This document shows positions 9,146 through 18,189 of a DNA stretch of 64,000 nucleotides, one piece after another. Source of the stretch: Rahnella sikkimica (lineage in GTDB: Bacteria > Pseudomonadota > Gammaproteobacteria > Enterobacterales > Enterobacteriaceae); assembly GCF_002951615.1 (NCBI RefSeq), contig NZ_CP019062.1, positions 1 to 64,000 on the forward strand, read 5' to 3'. Position 1 is the stretch's first letter; each line of letters starts with the position of its first letter. The position numbers were made by a program, and so were the translations under genes. The notes below the pieces were generated by a model. The model did not search any database, was not told the DNA's origin, and saw only the letters and a list, made by a program, of their open reading frames with translations.

Positions 9146-10601
9146 TACGTTCAGGAATCGCTTTCAGCAGTGCTGTCAGCAGTTTCCAGTAGAGCTCAAC
9201 GCTGGCGATTTCAACCTGCTCATCCGGCGAGTGTGGCCCGGTGATGGTTGGCCCGATGGAAACCATGTCCATGTCCGGGTACGGTTTTTTGAACAGACCG
9301 CATTCCAGACCGGCGTGGATCACCATGATGTTCGGGGTTTTGCTGAACAGCGTTTCGTAGGTTTCACGAACCAGTTTCATTACCGGAGAGCTTGGCTCAG
9401 GTTTCCAGCCAGGGTAGCTGCCTTTTGCCAGGTTTTTTGCGCCTGCGAGTTCACCCAGTGAATTCAGCATGCTGACGACGTATTCTTTGCCGCTGTCGAT
9501 AAGGGAACGGATCAGGCTGTTGATCGCCACTTCGTCATCTTTCATGGTGACAACGCCGACGTTAAGGGAGGTTTCTACCACGCCTTTCACGTCATCGCTC
9601 ATGCGGATCACGCCGTTTGGCGTCGCGTTCAGCAGCGCAATAAATTTGCTCTGGCTGTCTTTGCCCAGCGCTTTCGCTGTGCTTTCTGCCGCTTCAACAA
9701 CGAAAGCGATTTTCTTCTCAACAGCAGACAGTTCGAACTGAATCGTTGCCAGGAATTCCTGTGCAGCGGCTTTCAGTGCATCAGCTTTATCGGCTGCAAT
9801 CGCCAGCGTCGCGATGGCTTCGCGGGGAATCGCGTTACGCAGCGTACCGCCGGTGAAATCCAGCAGACGCAGGCCGAGGGTGTCAGCGTGCTCAGACAGG
9901 AAGCGCACCAGCAGTTTGCTTGCGTTGCCCAGACCGAGGTGGATATCCGCGCCGGAGTGACCGCCTTTCAGGCCTTTCAGCGTCAGTTTCAGCGTGGTGA
10001 AACCGGCCGGAACCGCTTCGCGGCTCAGTGGCAACGTGGCGGTAAAATCAATCCCGCCGGCGCAACCCATGTAGATTTCGCCTTCGGTTTCAGAATCGGT
10101 GTTGATCAGAATTTCAGACTGTAACCAGTCCGGTTGCAGGCCAAATGCGCCCGCCATGCCGGTTTCTTCGGTCATGGTCAGCAGCACTTCCAGCGGGCCG
10201 TGTTCTACGCTGTCATCAGCCAGAACCGCCAGTGCAGAAGCCAGGCCGATGCCGTTGTCTGCGCCCAGCGTGGTGCCGCGGGCTTTTACCCAACCGTCTT
10301 CGATGAACGGCTGAATCGGATCTTTAGTGAAATCATGAACAGTATCGTTGTTTTTCTGCGGCACCATATCGAGGTGAGCCTGCAGGGCAACGGCTTTGCG
10401 GTTTTCCATGCCTTGGGTGGCCGGTTTACGCAGCAAAATGTTGCCAACTTCATCACGCTCAGCGTGGATACCCTTTTCCTGAGCCCATTCAACGATGTGT
10501 TTTGCCAGCGCTTCTTCATGATAAGAAGGGTGCGGAATTGAACATACTTTGGCAAAAATATCCCACAACGGTTGTGGCGAAAGCTGGGACAGTTCAGACA
10601 C
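9141..10601 (-). CDS. pepD: Aminoacyl-histidine dipeptidase (peptidase D, PepD)
   Basis: 486 residues with a GTG start behind AGGAG; E. coli PepD is 485. It is an M20C di-zinc peptidase that cleaves Xaa-His dipeptides such as carnosine in the cytosol. Metal and catalytic residues are in place: His76 in QAHLDMV (with Asp78), the bridging Asp115 in GADNGIG, the Glu145-Glu146 pair in [10 protein letters not shown], Asp169 in NTDSE, and the C-terminal His in GPHSPDEQ. The lid domain with GLKGGHSGADIH sits in the middle. It diverges from gpt, as in E. coli. Confidence 0.95.
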   Translation of the reverse strand: MSELSQLSPQPLWDIFAKVCSIPHPSYHEEALAKHIVEWAQEKGIHAERDEVGNILLRKPATQGMENRKAVALQAHLDMVPQKNNDTVHDFTKDPIQPFIEDGWVKARGTTLGADNGIGLASALAVLADDSVEHGPLEVLLTMTEETGMAGAFGLQPDWLQSEILINTDSETEGEIYMGCAGGIDFTATLPLSREAVPAGFTTLKLTLKGLKGGHSGADIHLGLGNASKLLVRFLSEHADTLGLRLLDFTGGTLRNAIPREAIATLAIAADKADALKAAAQEFLATIQFELSAVEKKIAFVVEAAESTAKALGKDSQSKFIALLNATPNGVIRMSDDVKGVVETSLNVGVVTMKDDEVAINSLIRSLIDSGKEYVVSMLNSLGELAGAKNLAKGSYPGWKPEPSSPVMKLVRETYETLFSKTPNIMVIHAGLECGLFKKPYPDMDMVSIGPTITGPHSPDEQVEIASVELYWKLLTALLKAIPERN

Positions 10602-10895
10602 TATAAGTCTCCTGTAACAGTCAGCTCATTCAGGCTCCATTTGCAGGGGAGCTGATTGAGATGCTGTAGGTTTAAGGTTAAGTAATCCCCGCCAGACTGT
10701 GTGGCGAGTGGCCTGACACAATATCACTTAATCTTAACCTGTGCGCGGGCGCGGGGAGAAAATGCAGGATTTTTGCGGGCTGGCGGTACTATAACCGCTG
10801 GTTTTTGTAGGCTGGACTCACTATAATCCTGCGCAACCTTTTTTCCCCTCGAATACATTTTTAGAAGCCGTCAATTCACTGGCTGGGACACCTTT
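10602..10895. other. pepD-gpt divergent promoter region
   Basis: 294 bases between divergent start codons, where both promoters must lie. Near 10805-10830 the sequence TAGGCTGGACTCACTATAATCC contains a good -10 box (TATAAT at 10822-10827) pointing toward gpt. I see no riboswitch-like fold; E. coli xanthine riboswitch classes were considered and not recognised. Confidence 0.5.
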
Positions 10896-11354
10896 ATGAG
10901 CGAAAAATACGTTGTAACCTGGGACATGCTGCAAATCCACGCCCGCACGATGGCGAAACGCCTGCTGCCGGCAGAACAATGGAAAGGCATTATTGCCGTC
11001 AGCCGTGGCGGTCTTGTTCCTGCAGCGTTGCTGGCTCGCGAACTGTGCATCCGTCATGTGGATACCGTGTGTATCTCCAGCTACGACCACGACAATCAGC
11101 GTGAAATGCAAGTGCTGAAACGCGCAGAAGGCGACGGTGAAGGTTTCATCGTCATCGACGATCTGGTCGATACCGGCGGCACCGCGAAAGCGATCCGCGA
11201 AATGTATCCGAAAGCGCATTTCATCACGATCTTCGCCAAACCTGCCGGTGCGCCGCTGGTTGACGATTACGTGGTGGATATCCCGCAGAACACCTGGATT
11301 GAACAGCCGTGGGATATGGGCGTGGTATTCGTCCCGCCACTGGTTGGCAAATAA
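10896..11354 (+). CDS. gpt: Xanthine-guanine phosphoribosyltransferase (Gpt)
   Basis: 152 residues, the E. coli length. It salvages guanine, xanthine and less well hypoxanthine by transfer of phosphoribose from PRPP; the E. coli enzyme associates with the inner membrane. The type I PRT PRPP-binding signature [14 protein letters not shown] lies at residues 84-97, [14 protein letters not shown] at 36-49 forms the PPi loop, and the C-terminal [14 protein letters not shown] hood region is conserved. A terminator follows at 11424. Confidence 0.96.
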   Translation: MSEKYVVTWDMLQIHARTMAKRLLPAEQWKGIIAVSRGGLVPAALLARELCIRHVDTVCISSYDHDNQREMQVLKRAEGDGEGFIVIDDLVDTGGTAKAIREMYPKAHFITIFAKPAGAPLVDDYVVDIPQNTWIEQPWDMGVVFVPPLVGK

Positions 11355-11423
11355 ATCCTCGTCATCCTTCGCGCTGCCTTGATCCAGCAAGAATGATTTA
11401 GAGGATGCAGTGACTCCTTTTTA

Positions 11424-11452
11424 ACGCCTGGCGCATTGCCGGGCGTTTTGCT
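11424..11452 (+). terminator. Rho-independent terminator after gpt
   Basis: ACGCCTGGC, loop GCATT, GCCGGGCGT, then TTTTGCTTTT. The nine-pair stem includes one G-T pair. It lies 70 bases past the gpt stop and before frsA. Confidence 0.75.
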
Positions 11453-11580
11453 TTTGTTGCCCTGAAATCCATTCCGCTTGACCTCACTCCTGTCTTGTCG
11501 CAACGTGGGCGGGTTATAATCCCTGCCTGAAATGTTCGCCTGCGGGCGAAAAGCTGCTTGCTAACGGAGGATCTCGCATC

Positions 11581-12831
11581 ATGGCTCCAGTCAATCTCAC
11601 GGAAAAACTGTTCAAACCGTCATTCAAATATCCGGAAACCTCGACTCTGGTTCATCGCGTTCATCATCACAATACCCACCCGCCGATGCACTCAGCGCTG
11701 GAAGGTGACACGGTGAATTGCTGGTACCGGACAATCAACCGTCTGATGTGGATGTGGCGTGGCGTTGATCCGCTGGAAGTGGAAGAAGTGCTGTCGCGGA
11801 TTGCCGTTTCCAAAGCCGAGCACAGCGACCCGTTATTGCTCGATACCGTCATTGGTTATCGCAACGGTAACTGGATTTATGAATGGTCGAATCAGGCCAT
11901 GCTCTGGCAGCAAAAAGCGGTGGAAGAGCAAGACGCCCACCTCGCCAGTGAATACTGGCTGAAAGCCGCGAACCTTTACAGCATTGCCGGTTATCCGCAT
12001 CTGAAAGGCGATACGCTGGCTGAACAGGCGGAAGTGCTGGCCAATAAAGCGTTTGAGAAATCCTCCGAGCATTCGCCGTATGACCTGAAAGAGCTGGAAT
12101 TCAAAATCCCCGGCGGCGCGCCGATCACCGGTTTCCTGCATCTGCCGAACGAAGGCAAAGCGCCGTTCCCCACTGTCATGGTGTGCGGCGGTCTGGACAC
12201 GCTACAGAGTGACCATCAGCGCCTGTTCCGTTCTTATCTCGCGCCGATGGGCATTGCGATGCTCACCATCGACATGCCGTCGATCGGTTTTTCCTCAAAA
12301 TGGAAACTGACGCAGGACACCAGCTTCCTGCATCAGCAGGTTCTTATGCAGCTTGCGGATGTGCCGTGGGTGGATGCCAGCCGCGTCAGCCTGCTGGGTT
12401 ATCGTTTTGGGGCGAACGTCGCCGTGCGTCTGGCGTACCTTGAACCGCGCCGTGTGCGGGCTGTAGCGACGCTGGGTGCGCTGGTACATACGCTGCTGAG
12501 CGATCCAAAATGTCAGGAACAGGTGCCGGATATGTACATGGACGTGCTGGCGAGCCGCATCGGAATGTCGACGGCGTCGGACTCCGCGCTGAAAACCGAA
12601 CTTAATCGATATTCTCTGAAAACGCAGGGGTTGTTAGGGCGCAGAACACCGACGCCAATGCTGGCTGCCTACTGGGAAAGCGATATCTTCAGCCCGAAGA
12701 CCGAAGCCAGGCTGATTGCGGATTCTTCTGCCGACGGCAAGCTTTTAGCCATCAAAAGTGAACCGCTTTATCAGCACTTTGACAGCGCATTACACGACAT
12801 TTGTGAATGGCTGGAAACGCATATGCGTTAA
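11581..12831 (+). CDS. frsA: Esterase FrsA (fermentation-respiration switch protein, YafA)
   Basis: 416 residues; E. coli FrsA has 414. FrsA has an alpha/beta-hydrolase fold and was reported to bind the IIA-Glc protein of the sugar phosphotransferase system. The N-terminal helical region (1-175) contains [20 protein letters not shown]. The hydrolase domain starts near [13 protein letters not shown] and [14 protein letters not shown] (the oxyanion region). The nucleophile elbow reads LLGYRFGAN (about 270-278), with Arg where a canonical hydrolase has Ser, as I recall for the family. It starts behind GGAGG. An upstream TATAAT at 11515-11520 is a possible -10 box. Context gpt-frsA-crl is conserved. 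Confidence 0.93.
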   Translation: MAPVNLTEKLFKPSFKYPETSTLVHRVHHHNTHPPMHSALEGDTVNCWYRTINRLMWMWRGVDPLEVEEVLSRIAVSKAEHSDPLLLDTVIGYRNGNWIYEWSNQAMLWQQKAVEEQDAHLASEYWLKAANLYSIAGYPHLKGDTLAEQAEVLANKAFEKSSEHSPYDLKELEFKIPGGAPITGFLHLPNEGKAPFPTVMVCGGLDTLQSDHQRLFRSYLAPMGIAMLTIDMPSIGFSSKWKLTQDTSFLHQQVLMQLADVPWVDASRVSLLGYRFGANVAVRLAYLEPRRVRAVATLGALVHTLLSDPKCQEQVPDMYMDVLASRIGMSTASDSALKTELNRYSLKTQGLLGRRTPTPMLAAYWESDIFSPKTEARLIADSSADGKLLAIKSEPLYQHFDSALHDICEWLETHMR

Positions 12832-12894
12832 CTTAACAGTTGCTAATTCTTAACGGTTTGCTAAAAAGGATCGTCTTTCTATGGAGGTTGTACA

Positions 12895-13296
12895 ATGACG
12901 TTACCAAGTGGTCATCCTAAAAGCAGGCTAATGAAACGTTTCGGTACACTCGGGCCGTACATTAGAGAAGGGAAATGCGAGAACGACCGCTTTTTCTTTG
13001 ACTGCTTAGCGGTGTGTGTGAACGTGAAGCCTGCGCCAGAAAAGCGTGAGTTCTGGGGCTGGTGGATAGAGTTGCAGGCCGAAGCCGAACGTTTTACCTA
13101 TGTTTATCAGTTCGGTTTGTTCGATAAAGACGGGATCTGGAAAGCGCAAAACATTAAAGATGCTGAAGTGCGTGAGAAACTTGAGACCACCCTGAAAGGG
13201 TTCCACAAAAAACTCAACACGATGATCGAAGAGATGTCGCTCAAACTGGAACCCGCTGATGATTTCAGCGAAGAACCGGTGAAGCTCTCCGCCTGA
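12895..13296 (+). CDS. crl: Sigma-S factor-binding protein Crl
   Basis: 133 residues, the E. coli length. Crl binds RpoS and promotes assembly of the sigma-S RNA polymerase holoenzyme, raising stationary-phase and curli gene expression. Conserved blocks are the start [16 protein letters not shown], then [22 protein letters not shown], and [20 protein letters not shown] sits ten bases before the ATG. In E. coli phoE separates crl from proB; here proB follows directly after 126 bases. Confidence 0.95.
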   Translation: MTLPSGHPKSRLMKRFGTLGPYIREGKCENDRFFFDCLAVCVNVKPAPEKREFWGWWIELQAEAERFTYVYQFGLFDKDGIWKAQNIKDAEVREKLETTLKGFHKKLNTMIEEMSLKLEPADDFSEEPVKLSA

Positions 13297-13339
13297 CGCC
13301 TTCTGTACTACCCATTCCCATACTGAATGCTGCTATTAT

Positions 13340-13365
13340 AGCGTTATGCCGGTTGGCATAACGCT
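13340..13365. promoter_or_regulatory. Perfect 11-bp hairpin in the proB leader
   Basis: AGCGTTATGCC, loop GGTT, GGCATAACGCT: a perfect inverted repeat with a four-base loop and no following T run. It sits 57 bases before the proB start codon, right after TATTATA. It could end the crl transcript with Rho, act as an operator, or shape the proBA leader; the sequence alone does not decide. Confidence 0.5.
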
Positions 13366-13422
13366 TCTCCCCTGTTACAAAGACAACGAAGCATTTCTTA
13401 TTTCACCTTAATGGAAAGACTA

Positions 13423-14526
13423 ATGAGTGGCAGTCAGACACTGGTTGTAAAACTGGGCACCAGCGTGCTCACTGGCGGTTCACGCCGCCTCAACCGTGCT
13501 CACATTGTTGAGCTTGTCCGCCAGTGCGCGCAACAACATGCGGCAGGGCACCGGATTGTGATTGTAACGTCGGGCGCGATTGCCGCCGGGCGTGAACATC
13601 TTGGCTACCCCGAACTCCCCGCCACCATTGCTTCCAAACAGCTGCTGGCTGCCGTCGGGCAAAGCCGTTTAATTCAGCTCTGGGAGCAATTGTTTTCGAT
13701 TTACGGCATCCACATTGGTCAGATGTTGCTGACCCGTGCCGATATGGAAGATCGCGAGCGTTTCCTGAATGCCCGCGACACGATGCACGCGTTGCTCGAT
13801 AACCATATCGTGCCGGTGATCAATGAGAACGATGCCGTCGCCACCGCAGAGATTAAAGTCGGCGATAACGACAATCTCTCGGCGCTGGCCGCGATTCTGG
13901 CCGGTGCTGATAAACTGCTGCTGCTGACCGATCAGCGCGGCCTGTTTACTGCCGATCCGCGTACCAATCCTGAAGCCGAACTGATCCGCGAAGTCATGAC
14001 CATTGATGATGAACTGCGTGGCGTAGCGGGCGACAGCGTTTCCGGCCTCGGAACGGGCGGGATGGCGACAAAACTGCAAGCCGCAGACGTCGCGTGCCGT
14101 GCGGGTGTCGACACGATTATCGCCGCAGGTAATTTACCGGGCGTGATTGGCGATGTGATTAACGGCATTTCCGTCGGCACACGTTTCCACGCGATGGAAA
14201 CCCCGCTTGAGAACCGTAAACGCTGGATTTTCGGCGCACCGCCAGCCGGTGAAATCACCATCGACGACGGCGCGGTTTCCGCCATGATGGAACGCGGCAG
14301 TTCCCTGCTGCCAAAAGGGATCCGCGAAGTAAAAGGCGATTTCTCGCGTGGCGAAGTGATCCGCATCCGCAATCTTAACGGGCGTGACCTCGCGCACGGC
14401 GTCAGCCGCTATAACAGCGATGCGATGCGCATGATTGCGGGACATCACTCTCAGCAGATCAGCGAAATTCTCGGTTACGAATACGGCCCGGTTGCCGTTC
14501 ACCGTGACGATATGATTGTCAGTTAA
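13423..14526 (+). CDS. proB: Glutamate 5-kinase ProB
   Basis: 367 residues, the E. coli length, from the ATG at 13423 ([19 protein letters not shown]). An ATG 12 bases upstream is in frame but would add four non-conserved residues, and GGAAAG is spaced for the downstream one. It phosphorylates glutamate to gamma-glutamyl phosphate, the first and proline-inhibited step of proline synthesis. The amino acid kinase domain (residues 5-250) has [33 protein letters not shown] and [15 protein letters not shown] domain (about 275-355) contains [19 protein letters not shown]. proA follows at once. Confidence 0.96.
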   Translation: MSGSQTLVVKLGTSVLTGGSRRLNRAHIVELVRQCAQQHAAGHRIVIVTSGAIAAGREHLGYPELPATIASKQLLAAVGQSRLIQLWEQLFSIYGIHIGQMLLTRADMEDRERFLNARDTMHALLDNHIVPVINENDAVATAEIKVGDNDNLSALAAILAGADKLLLLTDQRGLFTADPRTNPEAELIREVMTIDDELRGVAGDSVSGLGTGGMATKLQAADVACRAGVDTIIAAGNLPGVIGDVINGISVGTRFHAMETPLENRKRWIFGAPPAGEITIDDGAVSAMMERGSSLLPKGIREVKGDFSRGEVIRIRNLNGRDLAHGVSRYNSDAMRMIAGHHSQQISEILGYEYGPVAVHRDDMIVS

Positions 14527-14536
14527 GGAGTTACAC

Positions 14537-15790
14537 ATGCTTAACGAGATGGGCAAGGCCGCGAAAGCCGCGTCTTGGCAGCTCTCCACCCTCAGCACCG
14601 CGCAGAAAAACCATGCGCTGATGCTGATGGCTGACATGCTCGAGGCCAACAGCCAGAGCATTATTCTTGCCAACGAACTGGATATGGCCGCTGCACGCGA
14701 AAGCGGCATGAGCGAAGCGTTACTGGATCGCCTGTTGCTGACGCCCGCGCGTTTATCCGCTATTGCCAGCGACGTGCGCGATGTTTGCCGCCTGAGCGAT
14801 CCGGTCGGGCAGGTGATTGACGGTTCTCAGCAGGACAGCGGTTTGCGTCTCGAACGCCGCCGCGTCCCGCTGGGCGTGATTGGCGTGATTTATGAAGCGC
14901 GTCCGAACGTCACCATCGACGTCGCCAGCCTGTGCCTGAAAACGGGCAACGCGGTTATCCTGCGCGGCGGGAAAGAAACGCATCACACCAACCAGGCGAC
15001 AGTCAAAGTGATCCAGCTGGCGCTGGAAGAATGTGGCCTGCCAAAAGCCGCCGTTCAGGCCATCGACAGCCCGGATCGCGCGCTGGTGGCGGAACTGCTG
15101 CGTCTGGATAAATACGTCGACATGCTGATCCCACGCGGTGGCGCGGCGCTGCACAAACTGTGCCGCGAACAGTCCACCATTCCGGTGATCACCGGCGGTA
15201 TCGGCGTGTGTCATACGTTTGTGGATGAAAGCGTGGATTTCGACAAAGCGCTGACCGTGATTGAAAGCGCGAAAGTCCAGCGTCCGAGCGCCTGTAACAG
15301 CCTCGAAACCGTGCTGGTGCATCAGGCGATTGCAGAACGTTTCCTGCCGGAGCTGAGTGGCCGTATGCAACGCGCGGGCGTAACGCTTCATGCCAGTGAA
15401 TCTGCCATGCCGCATCTGCAAAATGGCCCGGCGAAAGTGCTGGCCGTGACTGAAGAAGATTATCAGGATGAGTGGTTGTCGCTGGATCTGAACGTCACCG
15501 TCGTCGCCGATCTGGACGCCGCCGTGGCGCATATCCGCACCTACGGCACCGAACATTCAGATGCGATCCTCACCCGTTCCATCAGCTCGGCTGACCGTTT
15601 CGTGCGTGAAGTCGATTCCTCGGCGGTCTACGTCAACGCCAGCACCCGTTTCACCGATGGCGGACAGTTCGGTTTAGGCGCAGAAGTGGCGGTCAGTACC
15701 CAAAAACTGCACGCCCGCGGCCCGATGGGATTAGAAGCCCTGACGACCTATAAATGGATTGGTTACGGCGATGATTTAGTACGTCCGTGA
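14537..15790 (+). CDS. proA: Gamma-glutamyl phosphate reductase ProA
   Basis: 417 residues, the E. coli length, from ATG 14537 with AAGGAG spaced six bases upstream. The longer frame from 14516 adds non-conserved residues. It reduces gamma-glutamyl phosphate with NADPH to glutamate semialdehyde, which cyclises to pyrroline-5-carboxylate. It has an aldehyde dehydrogenase fold: [20 protein letters not shown] for nucleotide binding, RGGKE, and the catalytic Cys in [11 protein letters not shown] (about residue 253). The ten-base gap to proB indicates a proBA operon. The closing step needs ProC, and a ProC-family gene lies at 42405. Confidence 0.96.
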   Translation: MLNEMGKAAKAASWQLSTLSTAQKNHALMLMADMLEANSQSIILANELDMAAARESGMSEALLDRLLLTPARLSAIASDVRDVCRLSDPVGQVIDGSQQDSGLRLERRRVPLGVIGVIYEARPNVTIDVASLCLKTGNAVILRGGKETHHTNQATVKVIQLALEECGLPKAAVQAIDSPDRALVAELLRLDKYVDMLIPRGGAALHKLCREQSTIPVITGGIGVCHTFVDESVDFDKALTVIESAKVQRPSACNSLETVLVHQAIAERFLPELSGRMQRAGVTLHASESAMPHLQNGPAKVLAVTEEDYQDEWLSLDLNVTVVADLDAAVAHIRTYGTEHSDAILTRSISSADRFVREVDSSAVYVNASTRFTDGGQFGLGAEVAVSTQKLHARGPMGLEALTTYKWIGYGDDLVRP

Positions 15791-15798
15791 CCCTTTTT

Positions 15799-15828
15799 CT
15801 ACCGGTTTCAAGCCTATGAAACCGGTAG
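15799..15828 (+). terminator. Hairpin after proA
   Basis: CTACCGGTTTCA, loop AGCCTA spanning 15811-15816, TGAAACCGGTAG: a perfect 12-pair stem just after the proA stop. The T run is weak downstream (AAATTTCC) and stronger on the opposite side (CCTTTTT), so termination efficiency on the plus strand is uncertain. Confidence 0.6.
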
Positions 15829-15884
15829 AAATTTCCTATTCTGCGTCATTTGATGAGAAAAGCAGCAAACGCACTTTCAGGGGC

Positions 15885-15913
15885 TTGACGGCAGCGTCAG
15901 ATTTCACTAATTT
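15885..15913 (+). promoter_or_regulatory. Promoter of tRNA-Thr(UGU)
   Basis: TTGACG at 15885-15890, a 17-base spacer, TAATTT at 15908-15913, then a GC-rich stretch. The mature tRNA starts at 15948. The same layout recurs upstream of the truncated tRNA gene at 16240. Confidence 0.7.
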
Positions 15914-15946
15914 AGCACCCCGTAGTCCCCCGGTAACACTCCAAAA

Positions 15947-16023
<77 letters not shown>

Positions 16024-16178
16024 TTTTCCAGATCCAATCCCAAAAATATCAAAACGTTAATACTCCACGCTCCGGCGATGTATGGCTGTTCTCATCTCGC
16101 TTTTTCACGTCAAAAAAACACAATAGCCATAACGTGCGCAGGGTGATAAAGATCTCAGCAACCGTCCTGCCAGAATCT

Positions 16179-16207
16179 TGACGGACTCCGTCGGCAAGGA
16201 ATAAGTT
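16179..16207 (+). promoter_or_regulatory. Promoter of the truncated thrW-like tRNA
   Basis: TTGACG at 16179-16184, a 17-base spacer, TAAGTT at 16202-16207. The downstream leader (CCCCGTAGCCTCGGCAATC, then CCTCCAAAA) parallels that of the intact tRNA (CCCCGTAGTCCCCCGGTAAC, then ACTCCAAAA), so this was a separate transcription unit. Confidence 0.6.
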
Positions 16208-16239
16208 GTTACCCCGTAGCCTCGGCAATCCCTCCAAAA

Positions 16240-16263
16240 GCCGATATAGCTCAGTGGGTAGAG
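16240..16263 (+). pseudogene. thrW: 5' fragment of a thrW-like tRNA-Thr gene
   Basis: The 24 bases GCCGATATAGCTCAGTGG then GTAGAG are the acceptor 5' strand and D arm of tRNA-Thr(CGU), with one change from E. coli thrW as I recall it. After GAG the sequence turns into AT-rich DNA (TTGCTATTTTTTTAATG) with no anticodon, T arm or CCA. No matching 3' half is visible up to 18200. thrW is a known integration hot spot (CP4-6 in E. coli), so I infer loss of the 3' half by insertion and deletion. Confidence 0.8.
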
Positions 16264-16430
16264 TTGCTATTTTTTTAATGAAAAATCTCTGATTCTCTCA
16301 GTTAATTTGGCATGTCAAGCTCATATGACTTCTCATAAGAAAATTACTGGTATTAGTTCTTAATGTAGTTATAGTATCTTACATATCAATTAAATTTAGT
16401 TAGTAATTATATTTACCAAGGTTGGTTTTA
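16264..16430. other. AT-rich left boundary of the accessory patch
   Basis: Base composition changes abruptly at 16264 from about half GC to roughly one quarter GC. This stretch should carry the promoter of the HEPN-type gene. TATAGT at 16370-16375 is a possible -10 box, without a well-spaced -35. AAGG at 16418-16421 is its ribosome binding site. Confidence 0.5.
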
Positions 16431-17816
16431 ATGGGTGCAACCAAACAAGATATAGTTGACTTTAAATTCATTTATTCTGAATGTCTGCGAATTCAAGAAA
16501 ATTTATCCCAAGGGATTTTTATTGATGAGTTCAATAAAGAGTATGATGGGAAATTTGGCAGTATTGGCATGATTATTGATGTGCCAGAGAATGTTTATAT
16601 TAGAGATAGAACAAAGAGTTACCCTCAACTTAAATTATCATATAAGGCTTATGATAAATTTTTAGAAATATCAAGAAGGCAAATAAATTCAAATCGTTTA
16701 GCTAACCATATTACTCTTGGAGAGCTTTCTGCATTTTTACGCGAAGAGTTTTATTTGTTAATACTTAACAATGAAGTTGTTGACGAAAACAGATCTTACT
16801 CAAAATTAATCGATAAAGCCATTAAAAAGTCATTTAAGAAAATGGATGCTGAAATTTTCTATTTCCCGATTTTAGCATTAGGTTTAGAAGGGGATCTAAA
16901 CATTGGAAACGCTAAGATTTGCACTAAAAAATCTATTTTTGATAGAGCTAACATTCTGCATGAAAAATATATAATCGATAATGCTATTTCTTTTTGTGAA
17001 AGTAATAAATACGCTTACGACCACTTTTTAAAAGTTATTGTCACTAAAAGATCTAATTTTTTGAGAGAAAAAGTAGCTAAAAATATTGCTGATTTTATCA
17101 TGGGAATTCTTCAACTTTTCAGCGAACATTACGGTATTTCTCATGATTTTGTATCTTTATCATTCAACCCTCAACCAAAATATGATGGATTTTATTTCAA
17201 GGAAATTGATGGCGGTAATTTTGATTACAACTTTTCAAGTCGGGGGAGAATATTATGGAGCAATATTTTTTGGGGTAAATTTCAAGAAGACTTTAAATCC
17301 GAAATTGGTAATGTTTTATCAACGTTGATTAGTATAGCATTGGATCCCTCTAGTGAAAGGGTTATTGCAGATAGGTTGATTGACTCTATTTATACGTTTA
17401 ATAGTGCCTTGAATGATAAAGATGAAGCTTTTTGTATAGTAAAATTAACTGCTGCAATGGAAAGACTTGTTAGTTTGACTTCTGAGAAAAATAGCGGGAT
17501 TACCTCGCGTAACTTTAGGAATAGAGTTGCAGCTCTAGTCGCTGTTTATCACGGTGAGTTTGATAAGTGGATTAATGTCTCTCAGGAAATGTATGACTTA
17601 CGATCGGATATAGTCCATGGAAATTTATCCATTTACCGAACTTCTGAATCTATAAATAGGAGTGTATATAGCCAACTTGTAGCTAAGGCTATTTTATCTG
17701 GCTGCATCGGTTTCTTTAATTGCGGTCTTACAACACCTGATAAGGATGAAAATTTAAAAAAATTCTACCGAGGATTAGAGTTCCATTTTGGAATTAATGA
17801 TTTAGATGAATTATAA
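16431..17816 (+). CDS. Large protein with C-terminal HEPN-type motif; candidate defence RNase
   Basis: 461 residues from ATG 16431, chosen because AAGG lies nine bases upstream; a TTG nine bases earlier lacks spacing. The coding sequence is far richer in AT than its neighbours, a sign of transfer. The C-terminal third has the layout of an ApeA-type HEPN domain: an alpha-helical region with AFCIVKLTAAMERLVSL, then NRVAAL, and YDLRSDIVHGNL with Arg391-x4-His396, the HEPN RNase signature. The N-terminal 300 residues are not recognised; no signal peptide or membrane segment is seen. It stands alone in a broken tRNA gene. I infer an anti-phage or abortive-infection role, similar to ApeA; other HEPN functions are possible. 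Confidence 0.6.
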   Translation: MGATKQDIVDFKFIYSECLRIQENLSQGIFIDEFNKEYDGKFGSIGMIIDVPENVYIRDRTKSYPQLKLSYKAYDKFLEISRRQINSNRLANHITLGELSAFLREEFYLLILNNEVVDENRSYSKLIDKAIKKSFKKMDAEIFYFPILALGLEGDLNIGNAKICTKKSIFDRANILHEKYIIDNAISFCESNKYAYDHFLKVIVTKRSNFLREKVAKNIADFIMGILQLFSEHYGISHDFVSLSFNPQPKYDGFYFKEIDGGNFDYNFSSRGRILWSNIFWGKFQEDFKSEIGNVLSTLISIALDPSSERVIADRLIDSIYTFNSALNDKDEAFCIVKLTAAMERLVSLTSEKNSGITSRNFRNRVAALVAVYHGEFDKWINVSQEMYDLRSDIVHGNLSIYRTSESINRSVYSQLVAKAILSGCIGFFNCGLTTPDKDENLKKFYRGLEFHFGINDLDEL

Positions 17817-17894
17817 TAATTTTAAACCTGCAGATAATAAGTATTTCCTCCATAAAAACTTCTTGGAACCCATCTCGCAACTTCAACGACTTAC
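17817..17894. other. Right edge of the AT-rich insert
   Basis: Composition returns toward the chromosomal average between about 17860 and 17940. No direct repeat of the tRNA end is visible, so no attachment site can be called. Confidence 0.4.
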
Positions 17895-18170
17895 TTGGTC
17901 AGCTTTAGGGATTTCCTATATAATGCACCCGCTGTGGCCAAATCCGCAGCCGAGTTTCGCAGCTCGTGTAATCTGAAGGCGGCACCTCATGTTGAGAGTG
18001 CCGTCGCTTTGACGCAACTATTGAAAATGCGGCCTCTTGCTGCACGCAATATCTCAATGGTGGCTCAGGCGGGGCAGCCCTCGGGCTGGCCGGTAGCCTT
18101 CAGAACCGGTACTGCGAACCTCGTCTGGGCTACCACCAATGGGTTTCGCAGCTCCTGTGGTAGTGAGTAA
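17895..18170 (+). pseudogene. Ash-family phage protein remnant
   Basis: 91 codons from a TTG. The segment NISMVAQAGQPSGWPVAF, then NLVWATTNGFRSS, matches the SMV-AGQP-GWPV motif that I recall from the Ash family of satellite phage P4 and similar islands. The motif also occurs in Icd-like proteins of prophages. The N-terminal part is poorly conserved and lacks a good start. It probably is a decayed phage gene just upstream of the Ner-like regulator. Function in Ash: reported to relate to phage immunity and derepression; not tested here. Confidence 0.5.
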
Positions 18171-18189
18171 CTATCTGAAGGAGCAATCC

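Larger units (their letters stand above)
5698..11415. repeat. Right arm of the 11.4-kb inverted repeat (the better copy)
   Basis: This is the partner of 1-5697. It reads gmhA, yafJ, dpaA, dinB, pepD, gpt and then runs without a break into frsA, crl and proBA in the E. coli order, so this arm is the one joined to the chromosome. dpaA, pepD and gpt are intact here. gmhA, yafJ and dinB still carry homopolymer-type frameshifts, so accuracy drops toward the fold point. Around the centre (about 5660-5745) the arms align only with many gaps on either side of GGATCC at 5695-5700. Confidence 0.95.

Noticed and set aside
1..11415. True gene duplication of gpt, pepD, dinB, dpaA, yafJ and gmhA
   Set aside because: The arms differ by sequencing-type homopolymer errors instead of substitutions, errors concentrate at the centre, and only one arm joins to syntenic chromosome.
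16240..16263. Direct-repeat attachment site pair (attL/attR) around the AT-rich insert
   Set aside because: I looked for a second copy of the tRNA 3' end up to about 18200 and found none, and no integrase gene is present, so no att pair is called.
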